DNA of 64,000 bases from Bradyrhizobium manausense (GCF_018129685.1 NZ_JAFCLG010000014.1:62001-126000); one strand, 5' to 3'; shown: positions 8,967 through 17,941, counted from the first letter of the stretch. Made by a program: numbers and translations. Notes: generated from the letters alone by a model not told the origin.

Positions 8967-8993
8967 GGTGGAAAAGATGTCGTCGTCTAAATG

Positions 8994-9035
8994 CTAGCGC
9001 ACGACTCCTTCCACGGCCCAGCCGAAGCGGGTCAT
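8994..9035 (-). CDS. Possible 13-residue leader peptide (MTRFGWAVEGVVR)
   Basis: This short frame starts with ATG at 9035 and ends with TAG at 8994, 27 bases before the terminator hairpin at 8942-8966. The order short ORF, terminator, gene resembles an attenuator. There is no good Shine-Dalgarno, and one Trp is not a strong control codon, so this is only a candidate. Confidence 0.25.
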   Translation of the reverse strand: MTRFGWAVEGVVR

Positions 9036-9183
9036 GTGCGAGAAGTTGATTTGGCGCGAGCATTTGATCATGAGCCGTCAATAGCACGGCGATCACGCAA
9101 AATCAAGAGATGTGCGGAATTCTGTTACAGCCTGGAGGCGAGCGCCGGCGCTCAGCAAGACGTCCGAATGAACGATCAGCACT

Positions 9184-10710
9184 CTAGCCGCGCACCAGCG
9201 AGACCAGCCAGCTACGTCCGAACAACAAAAGGATCGCGAGGGCATAGACGATGGTGCCGCCGACGGCCAGCAGCACCAAAGTCACTTCATCCCGGAAGTG
9301 CATCGCGCCCAGGGCAGAACCGCCGAAGCGCGCAATCAGCCAGAAGGCGACCGCGAGGATGACACCGGTCAGCAGGAATTTGCCGAGCGACATCAGCCAC
9401 GCCCGATCCAGCACGAGAAAGCCGCGCCGCACGGCGAAGAACAGCACCAGCAGGAGATTGGTCCAGACACCGACGGCGGTTGCCAGCGCAAGGCCGATCT
9501 GGGCGAGCGATCCCATCAAGGCGACCTTCAGGGCGACGTTGACGGCGATGCCGGTCAACGAGGCGCGGACGGGCGTCGCGGTATCCTTGCGGGCGTAGAA
9601 GGTCGCGACCGCGCTGCGGATCAGCACGAAAGGAACGAGGCCGATGGCGTAGGCTGCGAGCGTCGCGCCGGCGGAGGCGGCATCGGCCTTGGAGAACGCG
9701 CCGCGCGCGAACAGCGCGCGCATGATCTCGTCGGGCACGGTGAGGAACGCCGCGACGAACGGGATCGAGAACAGCAGCGTGAAATCGAAGGCGCGGCGCT
9801 GCGCCTTCATCGCGCCGTCGTGGTCGTTCGCCGTGATCCGTTTCGACATCTCCGGCAGCAGCACGGTGCCGATGGCGATGCCGATCACGCCGATCGGCAA
9901 TTGATTGAGGCGGTCGGCATAGTACAGCGCCGAGAGGGCGCCTGCCGGCAGGAAGGTCCCGATGATGGTGTCGGCGAACAGCGCGATCTGCGTCCCCATC
10001 GATCCCAGTGTCGCCGGTCCCAGCGCCTTGAAAAAGCTGCGCACGTCTTCGTCGAGCTTGAGCGGCGCAAGGCGCGGCAAGCCGCCGTGGAAGGCGAGAT
10101 CGCCGGCGAGCAGGAAATATTGCATGAAGCCGGAGATCAGCACGCCCCAGGCCGCGGCGTGGCCCGCGGTCGGAAACCAGGCGGCGAGCGCCAGCGTCAT
10201 CATCATCGCGACATTGAGGAAGATCGATGCTGCCGCGGCGCTGGCGAAGCGCTGCATCACGTTGAGCATGCCGCCATAGAGCGTCACCAGCGTGATCAGC
10301 AGCAGATAGGGAAAGGTGATCCGGGTCAGCTCGATCGCGAGCCTGCGCTGCTCGGCGTCCTCACTAAAGCCCGGCGCCAGAATGCTCATGGCCTGCGGCA
10401 TGAACAGCCAGGCGACCACCAGCAGCACGACCTGAGAGGCCAGGAGCAGCGTGAAGATACGGTCGGCGAATAGATGCGCCGCACCCTCGCCTTTCTCGCC
10501 ATGGACGTGGGCATAGGCCGGCACCCAGGCGGCGTTGAACGCGCCCTCGGCGAAGATCGCGCGGAAATGATTGGGCAGCCGCAGCGCGACGAAAAAGGCG
10601 TCGGCCACCGGGCCGGCGCCAAGGATCGCCGCGAGCATGATGTCGCGGGCAAATCCCGTCAGCCGCGACAGCAGCGTATAACCACCAACCGTGAAGATGC
10701 GTCCGAGCAT
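9184..10710 (-). CDS. murJ: Lipid II flippase MurJ
   Basis: The 508-residue polytopic membrane protein matches MurJ/MviN in length and sequence. It starts MLGRIFTVGGYTLLSR, and the family region ARDIMLAAILGAGPVADAF follows. About 14 hydrophobic segments can be counted. It moves the lipid-linked peptidoglycan precursor across the inner membrane. It could in principle be a related flippase of the same superfamily for O-antigen, but the sequence looks like the housekeeping MurJ. The ribosome site before the ATG is weak. A composite repeat (10771-10889) separates it from the sugar aminotransferase gene upstream. Confidence 0.93.
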   Translation of the reverse strand: MLGRIFTVGGYTLLSRLTGFARDIMLAAILGAGPVADAFFVALRLPNHFRAIFAEGAFNAAWVPAYAHVHGEKGEGAAHLFADRIFTLLLASQVVLLVVAWLFMPQAMSILAPGFSEDAEQRRLAIELTRITFPYLLLITLVTLYGGMLNVMQRFASAAAASIFLNVAMMMTLALAAWFPTAGHAAAWGVLISGFMQYFLLAGDLAFHGGLPRLAPLKLDEDVRSFFKALGPATLGSMGTQIALFADTIIGTFLPAGALSALYYADRLNQLPIGVIGIAIGTVLLPEMSKRITANDHDGAMKAQRRAFDFTLLFSIPFVAAFLTVPDEIMRALFARGAFSKADAASAGATLAAYAIGLVPFVLIRSAVATFYARKDTATPVRASLTGIAVNVALKVALMGSLAQIGLALATAVGVWTNLLLVLFFAVRRGFLVLDRAWLMSLGKFLLTGVILAVAFWLIARFGGSALGAMHFRDEVTLVLLAVGGTIVYALAILLLFGRSWLVSLVRG

Positions 10711-10770
10711 GCGTCTGTTTTAGAGCATGACGCGGTGAGGTCTAGGTGCAAACCGCAACGATGGTCTGCT

Positions 10771-10889
10771 CCCTCCCCCGCTTGCGGGGGAGGGTTGGGG
10801 AGAGGGTGTCTCCGCAACGGGACAATCTCCAAGAGGACAGAGCCCTCACCCGCGCCTTCGGCGCGACCTCTCCCGCAAGCGGGAGAGGT
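10771..10889. repeat. Composite palindromic intergenic repeat (copy B)
   Basis: It opens with the hairpin CCCTCCCCCGC-TT-GCGGGGGAGGG (10771-10794) and closes with ACCTCTCCCGC-AA-GCGGGAGAGGT (10866-10889). The closing hairpin shares ACCTCTCCC/GGGAGAGGT with the element at 1677-1827, so the two are members of one family. Confidence 0.78.
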
Positions 10890-10904
10890 CAACAGCAAGC
10901 CAGA

Positions 10905-12056
10905 TCACCCCGCGAGCGCGCCGCGGACGGCGGCGACGATTCGTTCCTGATCGGCTTCGGTCAGATAGGCGTGCATCGGCAGGCTGATGACGTCCCGCGA
11001 CAGGCGCTCGCATCCAGGCAGGCCGCCCTCGGCGACCGGATACTGCTCGTAGGCGGTCTGCTGATGCATCGACTTGCCGTAATAGACCGCGGTCGGCACG
11101 CCCTGGGCCTTCAGCGCGGCGGCGAAGCCGTCGCGGTCGGTGCCATCAGGCAGGCGGATCGTGTACTGCGCCCACACCGAGGTATTGCCGGGCGCCAGAC
11201 GCGGCACGGTGACCACGTTGGAGAGACCGCGCGCGTAGCGCTCGGCGACCCCATTGCGAGCGGCGATCTCGTCGTCGAAGATCTTGAGCTTCTCGATCAG
11301 GATCGCGGCCTGCATGGTGTCGAGCCGGCCGGTCAGGCCGAGGCGGACGTTGTCGTATTTATCGACGCCCTGCCCGTGCACGCGGATGCTGCGCAACGTG
11401 GCCGCGAGTTCGTCGTCATCGGTGAAGATGGCGCCGCCGTCGCCAAAGCAGCCGAGCGGCTTTGCCGGGAAAAAGCTGGTCGTGGTGGCAAGGCCGAAGG
11501 TGCCGAGCTTGCGGCCCTTGTAGCTCGCGCCGAAGCCTTGCGCGGCGTCGTCGATCACGAACAGGCCTTCGGCCCTGGCGATCTCGGCGATGACGTCATG
11601 GTCGGCAGGCTGTCCGAACAGATCGACCGGAATGACCGCGACCGGTTTCAGGCCGGCCTTGCGCGCGGCCGCAATGCCGCGCTTGAGCGATTCAGGGCTC
11701 ATGTTGAAGGTCGTCTCATCGACGTCGACGTAAACCGGCGTGGCTCCCGTCCGTGCCGCCGGCGACGCGGTCGCGATGAAGGTGAAGGAGGGACAGAACA
11801 CGGCATCGCCGGGCCCGACCTTCTTCGCCATCAGCACCATCAACAGCGCATCGGTGCCGTTGGAGCAGGCGACCACATGCCTGGCGCCGCAATAGGCCGC
11901 AAGCTGCTTCTCGAGTTCGAAGACCTCAGGACCGTTGACGAACTGGCAGTGGTCCATCACGCGCTTGACGGCCGCGTCGAGCGAGGCGCCGAGCCGGGCG
12001 CGCTGCGAGGCGAGGTCGATGAAGGGAATGGGTTCGGAACGCAGATGCTGGTTCAT
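10905..12056 (-). CDS. DegT/DnrJ/EryC1/StrS family sugar aminotransferase
   Basis: The 383-residue PLP enzyme transfers an amino group to a keto-sugar nucleotide. The family start PFIDLASQRARL, the ring-binding Asp in FVIDDAAQGFGA and the PLP lysine in TSFFPAKPLGCFGD (about K199) are all present. The gene directly upstream encodes a Gfo/Idh dehydrogenase. The pair matches GnnB/GnnA, which turn UDP-GlcNAc into the 3-amino sugar used for diaminoglucose-type lipid A, known from Bradyrhizobium. WbpE-like O-antigen chemistry is the alternative. ATG at 12056 is preceded by AAGGCG; an in-frame ATG at 12098 would add 14 residues. Confidence 0.9.
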   Translation of the reverse strand: MNQHLRSEPIPFIDLASQRARLGASLDAAVKRVMDHCQFVNGPEVFELEKQLAAYCGARHVVACSNGTDALLMVLMAKKVGPGDAVFCPSFTFIATASPAARTGATPVYVDVDETTFNMSPESLKRGIAAARKAGLKPVAVIPVDLFGQPADHDVIAEIARAEGLFVIDDAAQGFGASYKGRKLGTFGLATTTSFFPAKPLGCFGDGGAIFTDDDELAATLRSIRVHGQGVDKYDNVRLGLTGRLDTMQAAILIEKLKIFDDEIAARNGVAERYARGLSNVVTVPRLAPGNTSVWAQYTIRLPDGTDRDGFAAALKAQGVPTAVYYGKSMHQQTAYEQYPVAEGGLPGCERLSRDVISLPMHAYLTEADQERIVAAVRGALAG

Positions 12057-12108
12057 GACGCCTTGTCGATTGTCTTGCGGGATTTGAGCGGCCGACATGG
12101 AAAGGGCT

Positions 12109-13125
12109 TCAGCCGGCGACGCGGCGCGGGCCCTTGCGGGCCGGCGACGTGGCGGCGGGCCGCGACGGCGTCTCGAGGCACTGCGTTGCGATCTCGAGGC
12201 TGGCGACGCCTTCGTCGCCGGTGACCGCCGGAATCTCGCCGCTGCGCACGGCCTTGAGGAACGCGATCAACTCGGCGCGCAGCGGCTCGTCATGGCCGAC
12301 GGGCAGATGCCGCATCGAGTAGCTGCCGTCGGGCTTGAAGCCGAAGCATTCGGTGACCTGACGCGTCAGGAGATCGCCCATCACGTATTTGCCGCGGGTC
12401 GCGACCGTGACGCTGCGGGCCTTGAACGGCGTCAGCCAGTTGGTGTTGATGTGCGCGAGCACGCCGTTGGCGGTGCGGAACTGCAGCAGCGCGATGTCCT
12501 CGCGCTCGGCGACCGCGCTCGACAGCTGCGGCTGCACTTCGACGATGTCGGATTCGGTGAACCAGCGGATCAGGTCGATGTCGTGCACGGCAAGATCGAT
12601 GACGACGCCGACATTGGACATGCGCGGCGGGAACGGGCCGACGCGCGTGATCGCGATGGAGAGAATATCCTCGCCCGCGATCGCCTGCTTGACCGCGGCG
12701 ACAGCCGGATTGAACCGCTCGACATGGCCGACCATCAGCGTGACGCCGGCCTTTTGCGCGGCGGCGACGATCTCACGGCCCTCTTCGACCGTGGACGCAA
12801 TCGGCTTCTCGACCAGCACGTGGATATTCCTGGCGATGCAGGCGAGCGCGACCTCGTGATGCAGATGGGTCGGTGCTGCGATGGTGACGGCATCGACGCC
12901 CTCGGCGAGGAGCTGGTCGAGCGTCTCGAAGCTCGCGCAATTGGCAAGCTCCATCGCGCGCGTCCGATGCGACGGAGAAGGATCGACCACGCCGACCAGG
13001 CTGACGCCGGGCAGACCGCTCAGCACGCGCGCGTGGTTGCTGCCCATCACGCCGGCGCCGATGACGCCGACGCGCAGGCCGGCCTTTGCCGGTTCCTTTG
13101 CCGGTTGTGATCCCTTGGAACTCAT
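12109..13125 (-). CDS. Gfo/Idh/MocA family sugar-nucleotide dehydrogenase (GnnA-like)
   Basis: The 338-residue protein has the N-terminal NAD(P)-binding fold with VGVIGAGVMGSNHAR, the family EKP motif in HVLVEKPIAS, and a C-terminal catalytic half with VGHVERFNP and DLAVHDIDL. It is best explained as the enzyme that oxidises C3 of UDP-GlcNAc before transamination by the product of the next gene, 52 bases downstream. The run GGGGG before the ATG at 13125 supports this start over a frame open to 13203. The C-terminal tail after LETPSR is basic and variable. The substrate is inferred from gene pairing. Confidence 0.88.
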   Translation of the reverse strand: MSSKGSQPAKEPAKAGLRVGVIGAGVMGSNHARVLSGLPGVSLVGVVDPSPSHRTRAMELANCASFETLDQLLAEGVDAVTIAAPTHLHHEVALACIARNIHVLVEKPIASTVEEGREIVAAAQKAGVTLMVGHVERFNPAVAAVKQAIAGEDILSIAITRVGPFPPRMSNVGVVIDLAVHDIDLIRWFTESDIVEVQPQLSSAVAEREDIALLQFRTANGVLAHINTNWLTPFKARSVTVATRGKYVMGDLLTRQVTECFGFKPDGSYSMRHLPVGHDEPLRAELIAFLKAVRSGEIPAVTGDEGVASLEIATQCLETPSRPAATSPARKGPRRVAG

Positions 13126-13307
13126 CTGAGCAACCCCCGATTCAACGCAAATCCCCGGGCCGCTTCTAGCACGGGTGCCACAGATGTGGCGAATGCCGGC
13201 CAAACCGGCCGGACACGATTTGATTCAAAAAATTACACGTTCTCCGGGCCTTAAGGCGCTCAAGGCGGGCCTTTTGGGCCCGGATCGCGTGATTCGGAGT
13301 TTGCTGG

Positions 13308-14726
13308 TTACGACCTTTGATAGTCGTCTTCAATCCGGATGATGTCGTCTTCCCCGAGATAGGAGCCGGTCTGGACCTCGATCAGTTCCAGCATGATTTT
13401 ACCGGGATTCTCCATCCGGTGGACCGCGCCCATCGGGATGTAGATGGACTCGTTCTCGTGCACCGTCTTCACGGTCTCGTTCACGGTGACGCGGGCCGCA
13501 CCACGGACCACGATCCAGTGCTCGGCGCGATGATGGTGCTTCTGCAGCGACAGCCGCCCGCCCGGCTTCACCACGATGCGCTTGACCTGGTGGCGTTCGC
13601 CATTGTCGACCGACTGATAGCTGCCCCAGGGGCGGTGCACCTTGAGATGCTCTTCGGTGACCTTCGGCGCGACCGCCTTCAGCTTCGCCACGAGACGCTT
13701 CAGGCCGTTGGCATCCTTCTGCCGCGAGACCAGAACGGCGTCCGCCGTCGCGACCACGACGAGATCATCGACGCCCTCGAGCGCGACCAGCGCGGAATCG
13801 GTGGTGACGTTGCAGTTGCGCGAATCCTCGAACACGGCAGTGCCATGCGCGGCGTTGCCTTGTGCGTCCTTCTCCGACAATTCCCACACCGCGTGCCAGG
13901 AGCCGACGTCGGACCAGCCGCACGACACCGGCACGACGGCGGCGCGCGAGGTCTTTTCCATCACGGCGTAGTCGATCGAGATCGCCTTCGCCGCGCCAAA
14001 AGCCTGCGGCTCCAGCGTCACGAAGCCGAGATCGCGGCCGGCATGGGCGACCGCGCTCGACACCGCGTCCACGCTTGCCGCATCGACCTTGCGATATTCG
14101 TCGAGCAGCAGGGCTGCCGGGAACATGAAGTTGCCGCTGTTCCAGAGATACCCCGAACTGACGTAATCGGCAGCCTTCGCCGCATCCGGCTTTTCGACGA
14201 AGCGCGCAACCGCGTGCACCTCGCCTGATATCACTTCGCCAGGGCAGATATAGCCGTATTCTGTCGCGGGCCGTTCCGGCTTGACGCCGAAGGTGACGAT
14301 GCGCCCGGTGCTCGCGGCCGCGAGGCCTTCGCGGCAGGCCGCGACGAAGGCGGCGTTGTCCTGCACGACGTGGTCGGCGGCGAGCGCCAGCACGATCGCT
14401 TCACTGGTGCGGCTCTGCGCGAAAGCGGCGCCGGCGGCGATCGCGGGGCCGGAATCGCGGCGCATCGGCTCGAGGATCACGTCGGCCTCGATGCCGATCT
14501 CGGCGAGCTGCTCCAGCACCATGAAGCGATAGGAGGCGTTGGTGATGACAACAGGGCGATCGAACAGCGCGGCGTCGGAGACGCGCAGCAACGTGTCCTG
14601 GAAGGTCGAGCGCGCGCCGAACAGCGGCAGGAACTGTTTTGGGCGTACCTCGCGCGAGGCCGGCCACAGCCGCGTGCCGGCACCGCCACACATGACCAGG
14701 GGGATAATGCGTTTGTCCATCGCCAT
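13308..14726 (-). CDS. manC: Mannose-1-phosphate guanylyltransferase / mannose-6-phosphate isomerase
   Basis: This is a 472-residue bifunctional-type enzyme. The nucleotidyltransferase domain opens with CGGAGTRLWPASRE and RPKQFLPLF, the family signature. The C-terminal cupin has HHRAEHWIVVRGAARV and the metal-binding HRMENPG, as in type II phosphomannose isomerases. It provides GDP-mannose, needed for mannose, fucose or rhamnose in LPS and exopolysaccharide. AAGG lies six bases before the ATG at 14726, and that start follows the upstream epimerase stop by one base, so the two genes are probably translationally coupled. Confidence 0.93.
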   Translation of the reverse strand: MAMDKRIIPLVMCGGAGTRLWPASREVRPKQFLPLFGARSTFQDTLLRVSDAALFDRPVVITNASYRFMVLEQLAEIGIEADVILEPMRRDSGPAIAAGAAFAQSRTSEAIVLALAADHVVQDNAAFVAACREGLAAASTGRIVTFGVKPERPATEYGYICPGEVISGEVHAVARFVEKPDAAKAADYVSSGYLWNSGNFMFPAALLLDEYRKVDAASVDAVSSAVAHAGRDLGFVTLEPQAFGAAKAISIDYAVMEKTSRAAVVPVSCGWSDVGSWHAVWELSEKDAQGNAAHGTAVFEDSRNCNVTTDSALVALEGVDDLVVVATADAVLVSRQKDANGLKRLVAKLKAVAPKVTEEHLKVHRPWGSYQSVDNGERHQVKRIVVKPGGRLSLQKHHHRAEHWIVVRGAARVTVNETVKTVHENESIYIPMGAVHRMENPGKIMLELIEVQTGSYLGEDDIIRIEDDYQRS

Positions 14727-14727
14727 T

Positions 14728-15717
14728 TCAAACCTTGTAGTGGTCCCGATACCAGGTGACAAAATTGTGGACTCCGTGCTCGATCGGCGTTGACGGAGCA
14801 AAGCCGGTGTCGCGCATCAGATCCTCGACATCCGCGAACGTTTCCACCACGTCTCCCGGCTGCATCGGCAGCAATTCCTTGACCGCCGTCCGGCCCAGCT
14901 CCCGCTCCAGAAGTCCGACGACATGCATCAGCTCTTCAGGGCGGTGGTTTCCGACATTGTAGAGCCGGGACGGCGCATTTGCGGCAGCCGGGTTATCCGA
15001 AGGCACAAGATCGATCAGCTTGGATACTACACGGGTGACGTCGTCAACATAGGTGAAGTCGCGGCGCATCCTGCCATGGTTAAAGAGCCGGATCGGCCGA
15101 CCCGCCATGATGGCGTTTACGAATAGAAACATGGCCATATCGGGCCGTCCCCACGGGCCGTAGATGGTGAAAAAGCGCAAGCCCGTGACCGGCAGCCGGT
15201 ACAGATGGCTGTAGGACTGCGCCATCACCTCGTTCGCCTTCTTGGTCGCAGCATAGAAGCTCACGGGATGATCGGTCCGGTCCTGCACGGAAAACGGCAG
15301 TTTAGTGTTGGCGCCATAAACGGACGATGACGAGGCGTAGACGAGATGACGACAACCGTTGTTCCGGCAGCCCTCGAGCAGGTTGAGGAAGCCTTGCAGG
15401 TTGGACTCGACGTAGCTCTGCGGATGCTCGATCGAATAACGCACGCCGGCCTGTGCCGCGAGATGCACGACCTCGGCAAAGCGATGTCGCGCAAACAGCG
15501 CCGCCATCGTCTCGCGATCGGCGAGGTCCGCCCGCACGAAGGAGAAGCGCTCCTCCTTCTCGAGCTGCGCCAGGCGCGCCTGTTTCAGCGCCGGATCGTA
15601 ATAGCTGTTCAGACTGTCGAGGCCGACCACGGTCCGCCCCTCGGTCAGCAACTGCCGGGCCACGTGAAAGCCGATGAAACCGGCCGCGCCCGTCACCAAA
15701 ATCGTCCGATCCGTCAT
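14728..15717 (-). CDS. UDP-glucuronate 4-epimerase family (LpsL/CapI-like) epimerase
   Basis: The 329-residue extended short-chain dehydrogenase has the NAD site TGAAGFIGFHVARQL and the catalytic YAATK. The segment LAAQAGVRYSIEHPQSYV is characteristic of UDP-glucuronate 4-epimerases, which make UDP-galacturonate for LPS core and capsule. Galacturonate is a usual rhizobial core sugar. It is the first gene of a two-gene unit with manC. The gene diverges from the flippase-like membrane protein at 15978, with a 260-base gap that holds a tandem repeat. Confidence 0.9.
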   Translation of the reverse strand: MTDRTILVTGAAGFIGFHVARQLLTEGRTVVGLDSLNSYYDPALKQARLAQLEKEERFSFVRADLADRETMAALFARHRFAEVVHLAAQAGVRYSIEHPQSYVESNLQGFLNLLEGCRNNGCRHLVYASSSSVYGANTKLPFSVQDRTDHPVSFYAATKKANEVMAQSYSHLYRLPVTGLRFFTIYGPWGRPDMAMFLFVNAIMAGRPIRLFNHGRMRRDFTYVDDVTRVVSKLIDLVPSDNPAAANAPSRLYNVGNHRPEELMHVVGLLERELGRTAVKELLPMQPGDVVETFADVEDLMRDTGFAPSTPIEHGVHNFVTWYRDHYKV

Positions 15718-15831
15718 TCTGTTTCCAAGCGATCCCGGAGGTCTGCCCGCGCCGCTTCTTTAGCCGGTATCGAGGGGGCGCAACAGCCCTCAAAACCTGC
15801 ATAATGTCTTTCACATCTCTCTCATGAGCGC

Positions 15832-15879
15832 TCTCAAAACCGCTTTCAAAAGTGGTCTCAATACTGCTTTCAAAACTGC
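15832..15879. repeat. Four tandem 12-bp units in a divergent promoter region
   Basis: The units are TCTCAAAACCGC, TTTCAAAAGTGG, TCTCAATACTGC and TTTCAAAACTGC. They alternate TCTC/TTTC starts, so they can also be read as two 24-bp repeats. They lie between the divergently read epimerase (start 15717) and the membrane protein (start 15978), where promoters must be. No other feature is evident in the gap. Confidence 0.8.
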
Positions 15880-15977
15880 TATTGCAAGATCGGCGCCAAG
15901 ACCATACCAAAGCGGCCAAATTCGGCGCCTGGCGTCGGGTGACCTCAACCTTCGCCAACCCTGTTCATGCGGGCGAG

Positions 15978-16937
15978 ATGCGCCGAATCCTGCTGTCGAC
16001 GGTAAAAATCCTGATCTCCGCGGCGCTGCTGTATCTGGCGTTGCGCAAGGTCGACCTGACCGAGCTGTTGTCGCGCTTCACCGCGTCAAGCCTGTTCTGG
16101 ATCGGCATGGCGATATCAGTGACGTTCCTGCAAATCTTCGTCGGCGTGCTGCGCTGGCGCGAGGTCAGCGCCGCATGCGGTGCGCCGATCGAGCTCGGCC
16201 GCGCCATGCGCTACAACGTGATCGGCTCCTTCTTCAACCAGACCCTGCCATCCGCGATCGGCGGCGATGCGGTCCGGCTGTGGCTGGTGGCGCGAGCCGG
16301 CGCCGGCTGGCGCGCTGCGACCTATTCGATCTTCGTCGACCGCGCGATCGGCCTCGTCGCCCTTGCGATCCTCATCGTCGCGAGTCTGCCCTGGAGCTAT
16401 CAGCTCATCACCGACCCGAACGGACGCTCGGCGCTGCTGCTCGTCGACTTCGCGGCGCTTGCTGGCGGCATCGGCTTTCTGATCTTCGGCGCGCTGAAAT
16501 GGCGCTGGCTGAAGACGTGGTGGGCCACCCACCACATCCACGCCTGCGCCGTCATCGCCAACCGCGTCGTCTTCAACCGCACGCGCGGGCCGATCGTCGC
16601 GATCCTGTCGCTGCTCGTCCACGTGCTCGCCGTCGTCATCGCCTGGTGTGTGGTGCAGTCGATCGCTGCTCCAGTCAGCTTCGCCCAGGTCTTCCTGCTG
16701 GTGCCGCCGGTGATGCTGATCACCTTGATGCCGATCTCGATCGCCGGCTGGGGCGTGCGCGAGGCCAGCATGGGTCTGGCCTTCGGCTTCGCGGGGCTTG
16801 CCGCCAACGAAGGCGTCAATGTCTCGCTGCTGTTCGGCGCAGTCTCCTTCATCGTCGGCGCGTTCGGCGGCCTGGTCTGGATCCTGAGCGCGGAGAAGGC
16901 CGCGCAAGGCTCGGCGCAGCTCGGGGTGCCGGAGTGA
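15978..16937 (+). CDS. Lysylphosphatidylglycerol synthase transmembrane (UPF0104) family protein
   Basis: The 319-residue integral membrane protein has about eight hydrophobic segments. The family motifs NQTLPSAIGGDAVRLWLVAR and PISIAGWGVREASMG are clear. Only the membrane half is present, without the aminoacyltransferase domain of MprF, so it is not expected to make lysyl-PG itself. Such proteins next to polysaccharide genes may move or bind lipids. Its stop overlaps the start of the following sugar-phosphate transferase by four bases (GTGA), which implies coupled translation. Confidence 0.85.
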   Translation: MRRILLSTVKILISAALLYLALRKVDLTELLSRFTASSLFWIGMAISVTFLQIFVGVLRWREVSAACGAPIELGRAMRYNVIGSFFNQTLPSAIGGDAVRLWLVARAGAGWRAATYSIFVDRAIGLVALAILIVASLPWSYQLITDPNGRSALLLVDFAALAGGIGFLIFGALKWRWLKTWWATHHIHACAVIANRVVFNRTRGPIVAILSLLVHVLAVVIAWCVVQSIAAPVSFAQVFLLVPPVMLITLMPISIAGWGVREASMGLAFGFAGLAANEGVNVSLLFGAVSFIVGAFGGLVWILSAEKAAQGSAQLGVPE

Positions 16938-17941
16938 CTGCGTCGACGATCGTGGCCTCGTTGCTTGCCGTTGCGGTCGCCGCGCTGATCTCGGCGCTGG
17001 TCACCTGGATCAGCCGCCCCCTGCTGCAGCGCTATGCACTGGCGCGGCCGAATGCGCGCTCCTCGCACCGCATCCCAACGCCGCAGGGCGCGGGCATCGC
17101 GGTGATCGCGGCGACGCTCGTCGTTGCATTGGCGTTGGCAGCCTGGGCCGACATTGCGATTACGCCGGCATTGGTCATTGCCACCGTCGTCATCGCGCTG
17201 GTCGGATTCGCCGACGACATCGTCTCGCTGCCGGTGCTGGTGCGGCTGGTGTTGCAGGCGGCCTGCGTCGGCGCTGTCGTGTTCACTGCGCCTGACGATG
17301 CACGCATCGTCCAGGCCCTGCCGCTCACGCTGGAGCGCGGCCTGATCGTGATTGCCGGAATCTGGTTCGTGAACCTCGTCAATTTCATGGACGGGCTCGA
17401 CCTGATGACGGTGGCGGAGGTGGTGCCTGTGACGGCCGCGCTCGGATTGCTCGGATGGTGGGGCGACCTGCCCTCGTCCGCCGCGCTCCTCGCAACGGCG
17501 CTCTGCGGCGCCATGCTCGGCTTTGCGCCGTTCAACAAGCCGGTTGCAAAGGTTTTCCTGGGCGATGTCGGCAGCCTGCCGATCGGCCTCCTGGTCGGCT
17601 GGTGCCTGCTGGAGCTTGCCTGGCACGGGCAACCCGCCGCCGCGCTGCTGCTGCCGGCGTATTATCTCGCGGATGCCACCATCACGCTGCTGCGTCGCAT
17701 CGCGCGACGCGAACAATTCTGGTCGGCGCATCGTTCGCACTACTACCAGCGCGCCACCGACCACGGCTTTACCGTGCCCCGTGTCACCGGCGAAGTGTTT
17801 GCGATCAACCTCGTATTGGCGGCACTTGCGCTCCTCACGGTCCGCGCCGGCTCGGTGACGATCACGCTGATTGCGCTCGTGGCGGCGGCGGTCGCCGTCA
17901 CTTTCGTGCTGCTGCGGTTCTCCCGCCCTCAAGCGTCCTGA
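16934..17941 (+). CDS. Polyprenyl-phosphate sugar-1-phosphate transferase (WecA/MraY family, GT4)
   Basis: The 335-residue membrane enzyme starts with GTG. It has the three hallmarks of the family: ADDIVSLP (from about 93), NFMDGLD (150-156) and FLGDVGSLP (208-216), spread over about ten membrane segments. These enzymes move a sugar-1-phosphate from UDP-sugar to undecaprenyl phosphate and so start O-antigen synthesis. The reductase gene that converges with it (17929-18876) and the dehydratase at 20120-22033 point to a 6-deoxy amino sugar such as QuiNAc as substrate, as in the WreV/WreQ/WreU set of Rhizobium etli. The 3' ends of this gene and the reductase gene overlap by 13 bases. Confidence 0.92.
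   Translation: MTASTIVASLLAVAVAALISALVTWISRPLLQRYALARPNARSSHRIPTPQGAGIAVIAATLVVALALAAWADIAITPALVIATVVIALVGFADDIVSLPVLVRLVLQAACVGAVVFTAPDDARIVQALPLTLERGLIVIAGIWFVNLVNFMDGLDLMTVAEVVPVTAALGLLGWWGDLPSSAALLATALCGAMLGFAPFNKPVAKVFLGDVGSLPIGLLVGWCLLELAWHGQPAAALLLPAYYLADATITLLRRIARREQFWSAHRSHYYQRATDHGFTVPRVTGEVFAINLVLAALALLTVRAGSVTITLIALVAAAVAVTFVLLRFSRPQAS

Noticed and set aside
15824..17941. A 705-codon open frame covering the membrane protein and the sugar-phosphate transferase
   Set aside because: Only its last 335 codons are real (the transferase from GTG 16934). The first part is an Arg-rich out-of-phase reading of the membrane protein gene.
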